Source: Cryptomeria japonica
Lineage: Eukaryota > Streptophyta > Pinopsida > Cupressales > Cupressaceae
Direction of reading: 5' to 3'
Assembly (NCBI RefSeq): GCF_030272615.1
Contig: NC_081410.1
Location: 141,824,849-141,888,848 of the forward strand
DNA: 64,000 nt
The stretch's first letter is position 1; every line of letters begins with the position of its first letter. Below are positions 58,301 to 64,000 of this stretch, in pieces. A model generated the notes under the pieces. That model was not told the origin of the DNA, made no database searches, and saw nothing but the letters and a program-made list of their open reading frames with translations. A program made the translations under genes and the position numbers.

Positions 58301-58750
58301 AATTATTAGAAGGCTTAATATCCTTACGCAACCAATCAACAATGCTTACCCCTACCTGCTTGTACAATTGGTATTAGCTCCCTTGTCTAGGTGTTCCACA
58401 TAAGTGGAACAAACTCTTTAATGAATAATAGTATTCACAAGGTTGTCCATGTTTCAGATTTTAATAGGCAACCACACCTGCCCTTAATGTTTTATACAAG
58501 TGGATGTGCAAATCTACCATTAAGGCAATAAATGTTAAGGTTAAAACTAACATGTCACCTCATACATTCTTCATCTTCCTTGATCTTCAAGTGGACATGC
58601 TCACTATGCTCACCCATAGTGAGTTAAAAAACAAGTTCACTTGCTTTAGAAGTGGGGTTAGCAACTTGAGCACAACAATTTCATGGGAAAAACTTCGAAT
58701 GCTACTCATATGTGAATAAAAATAAAAACAGCTCAAACTTCCCTCCACAA
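55332..58750. other. No gene recognised
   Basis: AT-rich, with short unrelated open frames on both strands and no family motif that I can name. No LTR ends or clear tandem repeats were found. Confidence 0.45.
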
Positions 58751-58779
58751 ATCAAGTGCTATATCCAAGAATCAATTGG

Positions 58780-59200
58780 CAACTCATTCCCACTCAATAC
58801 CAATGTAGAATCATGCGGGAGTTGCTTTCTCTTTGAACTTGGTGTTTTGGTGTGTTTTCCTTCCCTCAATGGCTACTTATTCTTGTTTTTCAATGCCTTA
58901 CGTGAAACAATAGATGAACTCTCCAATAGTTGTCATCCCAATGCCCTTCAAGCTATCCATGACAATAATGGTTATTACCTTTGCACATACTCAAATTGAC
59001 TTGCTTATTACCTCCTTCAAGTGTGGTTTGACTTTTCTTTCCCTTTTGTTTTGGAAAGTTGTTTTTTCCTTTTCTATCCTTGATATGGTACTTATTCTCC
59101 TCAGCGATGATTGCTTTGGATATTATCCTTTCTTCTTGCAATTGAAGCAAAAACGAACTCTTTCCTTTGTTTGCCCACATGCCATTTTACCACTTTGACG
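58780..59200 (-). pseudogene. Possible retrotransposon gag remnant with knuckle
   Basis: The minus-strand frame reads AIIAEENKYHIKDRKGKNNF, basic sequence, then NHYCHG, a stop, and LEGHWDDNYW. This resembles a gag zinc knuckle with its last Cys changed to Tyr. Basic sequence before a knuckle is typical of gag. The evidence is short and broken. Confidence 0.3.
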
Positions 59201-59589
59201 GACTTGGGTAGTGGAAAAGTAGATGGAGCGGAACCTCCTCATTTCTTTTTTCATATTTTGAAATGTCTTTCTTTCTACTCCCTTCCTTGAATCTGCCCTC
59301 ATCTTTGAAGGCTCTCCTTGATCCTCTTAAGGTAGAGTCTTACTCTCCTCTTTCTACATGGATTGTTGCTCATATCATGGATGCAACATGCAAGCCTTTT
59401 GGGGCTTTATAATGATAATATTAGAGGAATTTTTACCTCCCTTGGGCTATCCTTGGTTTGTGCATGGTGTAGACCTCTTTTTTGTGCATTCTCCAATTTC
59501 CATGAATCCATAACCAAGGCCCCCATGTGGTGTTATTTACTTGATTATGATGGATTGAAGTATTTATTGACCATCCTTACAAGTCCTCT

Positions 59590-60149
59590 TCCATCATAGC
59601 CCATCCTTACTAGCAACTTAGAGCCAATACCCTTGTTATGCGCTTCAAACTTGGTAATGGAATTACTAGATATAAAATCATTGAAGAAAACATACTCATG
59701 TGCACTTTCCTTGTATACCTCATTTTTGGTTTGTTTTGTTCAAGTAGGGTCTGGTACACTCTTTCTTGTAGACTCCTCTTACTCTTACATGTTGGAGTTT
59801 TGACACCAATTCATTCTTATCCATCAACTATTGTTGCATTGACTCAAGGATTCCACTAAAGAATTTGATTTCCATCATAGCCCATCCTTACTAGCAACTT
59901 AGAGCCGATACCCTTGTTATGCCCTTCAAACTTGGTAATAGAATTACTAGATATAAAATCATTGAAGAAAACATGCTCATGCACTTTCCTTGTTTACCTC
60001 ATTTTTGGTTTGTTTTGTTCAAGTAGGGTTTGGTACACTCTTTCTTGTAGACTCCTCTTACTCTTACATGTTCGAGTTTTGACACCAATTCATTCTTACC
60101 CATCAACTATTGTTGCATTGGCTCAAGGATTCCAATAAAGAATTCGTTT
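59590..60149. repeat. Tandem duplication, about 280 bp, near-identical
   Basis: The segment from 59590 recurs from 59871 (offset 281, then 279 after a 2-bp loss near 59980). Only about fifteen differences are seen by eye. Copy 2 ends near 60149. Its content is unknown. Confidence 0.93.
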
Positions 60150-60595
60150 TGGTCCTCCTTTTCAAGTAGCAACTCTTTAATTCTTTCCCATGGTGTATTT
60201 CCTCCCAAACTTTGTTGACTACCCATTATTGCTCATGGCTAAAATGGAGATCTTCAAGCTGCTTCTCTAAGATTTTGTCATGGTTGTAATTTGCAACCAT
60301 CAACCTAAAACACATTGAAAAGAATCTAGTAAAATAGTTATACACAATCATTTCACCCAAAAACTACCTTTTGCCTTAACGAATTTGTGGATCTAATACC
60401 AATTGATCCGTAATTTTCTCTAATTCCAAACAGAAATCATGAATCAAACAACTAAAACAACTATGCTACTTGGTGTTATCAAATGAAACAACAAATGGAG
60501 GAATTAAAGTGTCATTATAAACAGAATGAAAGATTAGAATAAGAAAAAGATGCACACATATACAGTAGTTACCTTGGGACACATCCATATGAACT
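60150..60595. other. 3' flank of tryptophan synthase gene; no other gene seen
   Basis: AT-rich sequence with no supported frame. It lies downstream of the minus-strand tryptophan synthase exon. Confidence 0.5.
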
Positions 60596-60604
60596 AGAGT
60601 TAAT

Positions 60605-60610
60605 TTATTT
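60605..60610 (-). terminator. Candidate polyadenylation signal (AATAAA)
   Basis: Minus strand AATAAA about 106 bp after the tryptophan synthase stop codon, a normal distance for a plant 3' UTR. Confidence 0.5.
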
Positions 60611-60715
60611 TATGAGGAAGTGCAACAGAAAAACTAGCATCAATTTCTTGTCACATTTTGACATCAAAGATAATTCCACATTGTCAAAATTAGATATCAA
60701 AATCTATTTGTAGTT

Positions 60716-60891
60716 TTAGACGGTCAGATGTTTGATTGCAGTTTGTACATCCTTGTCCCCACGACCACTGCAATTCAGCACCAATTTAGTTCCATCCGGC
60801 AGAGTGGGGCACAATTTTTCCAAATAAGCCAGTGCATGAGAAGTTTCTAGTGCAGGAATTATGCCCTCTAATCTCGATAACCGTTGGAAAG
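60716..60891 (-). CDS. TSB: Tryptophan synthase beta chain, last exon (C-terminal 58 residues)
   Basis: Tryptophan synthase beta joins indole and L-serine to make L-tryptophan with pyridoxal phosphate; in plants it acts in the plastid. The exon reads [20 protein letters not shown], then [11 protein letters not shown] and [18 protein letters not shown], the highly conserved C-terminus with the Ser-Gly-Arg-Gly-Asp-Lys-Asp segment near the cofactor. A good acceptor (TTTCATGTAACTGCAG) precedes it at 60892-60897, and the first two bases (CT) complete a split codon (phase 1). The stop is TAA at 60716-60718. Family proteins are about 400-470 residues, so most of the gene lies to the right. No upstream exon was found before 64000, implying an intron over 3.1 kb. 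The exon shows no defect, but I cannot tell whether the whole gene is intact. Confidence 0.9.
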
Positions 60892-61954
60892 CTGCAGTTA
60901 CATGAAACAAATGACAAGTCAGATTTGTGGAGTATCTTTCAAAACACTGGATTTTAAGAAATGAACAGAACTCATAAACTTATGCAATGTTAATGCAATC
61001 TCCTTTAGATATATAGTTTAAAATTTGTTGCATGAAGACAGCTGTAGATACAAAGTGAACATTAAGAAAACCAAAGAAACAAAAAAACTCAACTCAGAAT
61101 TGGAAAAAGCATGCTTGCTATGTCACTAAAAGTCTAAAGACAAGTTCAACATAAGTAATTTTGTCATTACAATAAACAAAGAATCTAAGGTTTGAGCCTT
61201 GACTTGTAACACATCTTGGACAAGAAGCAAAGGCAAATTGAATAGTGGTAGAATATCCTACCAAATTTTATCTTAGAAAAACATAATATATTGCGGCAGC
61301 TACCTGTAGCTGTGTCTTTATTCTTTGTTAGATTCTTCTCTTCTTTTTAAACCCCCATGTTTGCTTGAAGGGGTCTTGCAATATAGTCTCCAAGTGCTGT
61401 ATATCCTTAAATCTAGTACAACTGTCAACGGTATTTCCCTTAAATTGGTTAATTTGTTTTAGTCTGTCATTGATGTTACTACAACTAGGTTTAGTGGATT
61501 GCAACACTCATTTTGCAGCAGAAGATTTGTGTCCTTATCCTTAATATAAACATTTGTTACTGACTAGCATTTACCAGTTCATTGGAGATTGAGTTTGTTT
61601 TAGCAAATAGTAAAGCAATTTGGTATACTGATTAACACAATATACTAGGAAAGCATCAATCAAACCTTAATTTGACAGGTAACCTAGCATTACAGCATAT
61701 TTCTTAATGTGATAGACTTCTCGATGGTTACTCATAAATGTCATACAGAAGAAGGTTGAATATATTTTGATTTAAGTTTTAACAATGAACATGCATGCTT
61801 ATATTTATACAAAATGCAGAATGCCATAGAGTTGTCTTCATATGTTGTCAATCTATCAGACAGACATTTAGAAAAGCTTTTTCTGCCATGAAATATAGTT
61901 AAAAAATAATTCAACCTTCTGAACTCCATTTTCTAAATTTGATAGTTCTTGTAT

Positions 61955-62174
61955 ATTCAGTCAATGTACATACTGCCTCTCTTAGCTTGTTAAAAAATTC
62001 TTGTTATGGAATCAATAAAGAATCAACACAGGCAACCAGAATTGTTTAACTCCCAAAATGGCTATAGGTATAACTTTGTGAAACAATAAATTATATGCTA
62101 GTCACCATCAAGCATTACAAGAATTCCCAGATGCCACAAAATGCAATCGAAACATCAATCACATTAAAGAAGAA
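61955..62174. repeat. 220-bp direct duplication, copy 1
   Basis: Identical to 63781-64000 except for about three substitutions (for example ACCAGA/ACCAGG, AACTCCC/AACTTCC, AAACAAT/AAACCAT) and no indels. Offset 1826 bp. Confidence 0.95.
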
Positions 62175-62555
62175 TCTCAATAGCTTCTCATTCAGTTTGA
62201 AATAAGTGTACAGTTTAAGTGATGCAAATAGTTACCAGCTGATAAGAAACATGGAAACCACAAACAACTGTGCAATATTCACCAGTAACTCATTTCAGGT
62301 ACAATAACACATCGGGCGATAAACCTAAATCAGTAACTTGCCAGCATAATTATAAGTTCTATAATATTGCAAACAGAAGACAACTTTCCAGGAAAGAACT
62401 AAATAAACAACCTAAATCATCAATTACACTCCTAAAAACTCTATTAAGGTTTTTTGAATCAAACTCGACGATCTGTCATCAACTTAAGGAAAACATATTT
62501 TGAGTTAGATTGCAGAGTTAGGTCCTTAAAAAGTGGTGTGTGTTCGATATTAAAA

Positions 62556-62690
62556 AAGTGTGTGAGCATGTGTGTGTGTATGTGCATGCATGCACGTGTG
62601 TGTGCATGTGCCTGTGAGAATGAGCATGTGTGCATGTGTGTCGCATCTATGTGTGTTTTGTGTGTTTGCATTGTGTGTGTTGTGGCTTGA
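62556..62690. repeat. TG-rich microsatellite tract
   Basis: Imperfect (TG)n with interspersed CATG words (GTGTGTATGTGCATGCATGC and similar). The open frames across it are Cys/Val or His/Thr low-complexity artefacts. Confidence 0.9.
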
Positions 62691-62691
62691 C

Positions 62692-62810
62692 GTACCCAAG
62701 CCCAAATTATTTTCCATGCTAGCATTACCCAAATCCTTGTACCCAAGCCCAAGTTGTTCACCATACTAGCATACCCAAATCCCCGTACCCATGCCCATAC
62801 CCATAATGGT
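62692..62810. repeat. 47-bp tandem repeat, about 2.5 copies
   Basis: Units start with GTACCCAAGCCCAA at 62692 and 62739 and a partial GTACCCATGCCC at 62785. They contain CATGCTAGCAT / CATACTAGCAT and ACCCAAATCC. Confidence 0.85.
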
Positions 62811-63105
62811 AACTTAGATAAGAAGTGGATATTACAAAATCCTCAGAAAGGAGACCTTGGGTAAAATTCTGAAAGAAATACATAGATGATAGAACAGACC
62901 AGAACTAAGAAGAGACTCCAGATATCATAACAATGATTAGAACTATAAATATGGTTACTACAAAGATGATAGCAACTACAAAAGCATATTCAATTTATCA
63001 AACCTAAGGTGGTCTTCAGAAATTGGGTTTAGATAGAGCACAGCGACACTTGTTAGCATTGAGACAAGATCCATTCCTTCCTTCAGTGTTCTATTGCCAA
63101 TCAGT

Positions 63106-63410
63106 TGCCATGCCATCAGCGTGTCCAGCAAGGGTTGCATTCCAGAGATTAAATCAGGCAGCATACTCCACTATTGCTAAATTATCTGTGGTGTGTCCTG
63201 TAGTTGTCAGCTGATACTGATGTGCTGAACAGCTCCTTGAAGATCTTTTCTCATTTTATTGTTGTCATACCGTCAGAGTGAGTGCATTCCACTGATCCAT
63301 AGGGCCAGCATACTCAGCCATTGCAAAATTCTTTGCTTTGTATGTCATTTTAGTTGTCAAATGGTATTGGTTGTGCTGGACAGCTTCTTGAAGATCTCTT
63401 CTTAATTTAT
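63106..63410. repeat. Diverged tandem repeat, about 147-bp unit, two copies
   Basis: Shared words in order: CAGCATACTC, CATTGC or TATTGC, TAGTTGTCA, TGCTGAACAGCTCCTTGAAG / TGCTGGACAGCTTCTTGAAG, ATTTTATTGTTGTCA / AATTTATTGTTACCA. The second copy is offset by about 147 bases. Confidence 0.75.
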
Positions 63411-63780
63411 TGTTACCAAGATGCATTCAATTGCTTCTTCTCGGTAGAGCACACTTTGGTATAAATGACTTTGGCAGCACAAGGTTTTCCTTTTATTTGT
63501 CCAGGCAGTTGATTATAGCCATTTGGTTGTTCTTAATGCTTTGTACATTGTTAATCAACAGATTGATGCAGCTGTGCTAATTGATTTGCTCCATGTTTTT
63601 GGAAGCCAATGTATTCCAAATGCCATGGAAGGTATTGTTGATATTGGAAAGAGCAATGTGTATTGACTATTGAGGTATCATTTGAGTATGAGTTTGCAGC
63701 TGGGAGAAGCTTAGAAATGTTTGTTTTCGAAGTAGAGGAGGGATACCAGCCTGGGGCATTTTATTGGACTGATTTTGAAA

Positions 63781-64000
63781 ATTCAGTCAATGTACATACT
63801 GCCTCTCTTAGCTTGTTAAAAAATTCTTGTTATGGAATCAATAAAGAATCAACACAGGCAACCAGGATTGTTTAACTTCCAAAATGGCTATAGGTATAAC
63901 TTTGTGAAACCATAAATTATATGCTAGTCACCATCAAGCATTACAAGAATTCCCAGATGCCACAAAATGCAATCGAAACATCAATCACATTAAAGAAGAA
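63781..64000. repeat. 220-bp direct duplication, copy 2 (runs off the window)
   Basis: Second copy of 61955-62174. It is still matching at the last base of the window, so the duplicated unit is longer than 220 bp. Confidence 0.95.

Larger units (their letters stand above)
60892..64000 (-). other. Intron of the tryptophan synthase gene (inferred), running past the window edge
   Basis: No further tryptophan synthase exon is recognisable on the minus strand. The stretch is AT-rich and contains a TG-rich tract, three sets of tandem repeats and a 220-bp duplication. The alternative is that the exon is an isolated retained fragment. Confidence 0.6.

Noticed and set aside
62454-62764. Cys/Val-rich and His/Thr-rich ORFs on both strands
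   Set aside because: Artefacts of the TG microsatellite.
62692-62810. Telomere-like ACCCAAA words
   Set aside because: They are spaced 47 bp apart within a larger repeat unit and do not form the TTTAGGG tandem array.
63663-63875. 70-residue plus-strand ORF near the right edge
   Set aside because: No family motif; half of it is the 220-bp duplicated non-coding sequence.

Overview
The window looks like nuclear DNA from a seed plant with a large, repeat-filled genome, most likely a gymnosperm. It is AT-rich, dominated by decayed LTR retrotransposons and DNA transposons, and holds one recognisable cellular gene end: the last exon of tryptophan synthase beta (60716-60891, minus strand). The adjoining intron appears to run past the window edge at 64000, and such long introns fit a conifer-type genome. 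The species call is inference; nothing bacterial or organellar is seen.

Layout. 210-1259 is a solo LTR with an exact 5-bp target duplication. 2636-6891 is an intron-bearing CACTA (TNP2-type) transposase pseudogene, and 14243-15971 a second CACTA-type ORF on the same strand. Between them, on the minus strand, lies a decayed gene of an unrecognised family (8423-11392); a second copy of that family lies at 40373-43460.

18678-40215 is a three-level nest of LTR retrotransposons, all on the minus strand. The outer element (344-bp LTRs, gag and protease but no reverse transcriptase) was hit in one LTR by a Copia element (18817-35760, target duplication AAGGA). That Copia element was hit in its own 5' LTR by a Gypsy element of the dual-RNase-H type (25413 to about 35019), whose 5' LTR was later deleted. 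LTR divergence counted by eye (outer about 7%, Copia about 4%) agrees with this order.

43717-44775 holds a foldback and a CACTA-like terminus. 46300-48620 is a plant mobile domain (PMD/MAIN-like) pseudogene, 49148-50368 a Gypsy-type LTR, 50560-51560 a fossil Gypsy integrase, and 52020-53300 worn tandem repeats. 53664-55321 is an ORF1-only LINE with a target duplication. From 55.3 kb to the tryptophan synthase exon there is mostly unrecognised sequence with a 280-bp tandem duplication. The large intron at the right edge carries several tandem repeats and a 220-bp near-identical duplication that runs off the window.

No element appears intact: stops, frameshifts and lost catalytic residues are seen in nearly every coding region, many of them explicable as C-to-T decay of methylated DNA. 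The genes do not form a working pathway; the window is a record of successive insertions beside one housekeeping gene.
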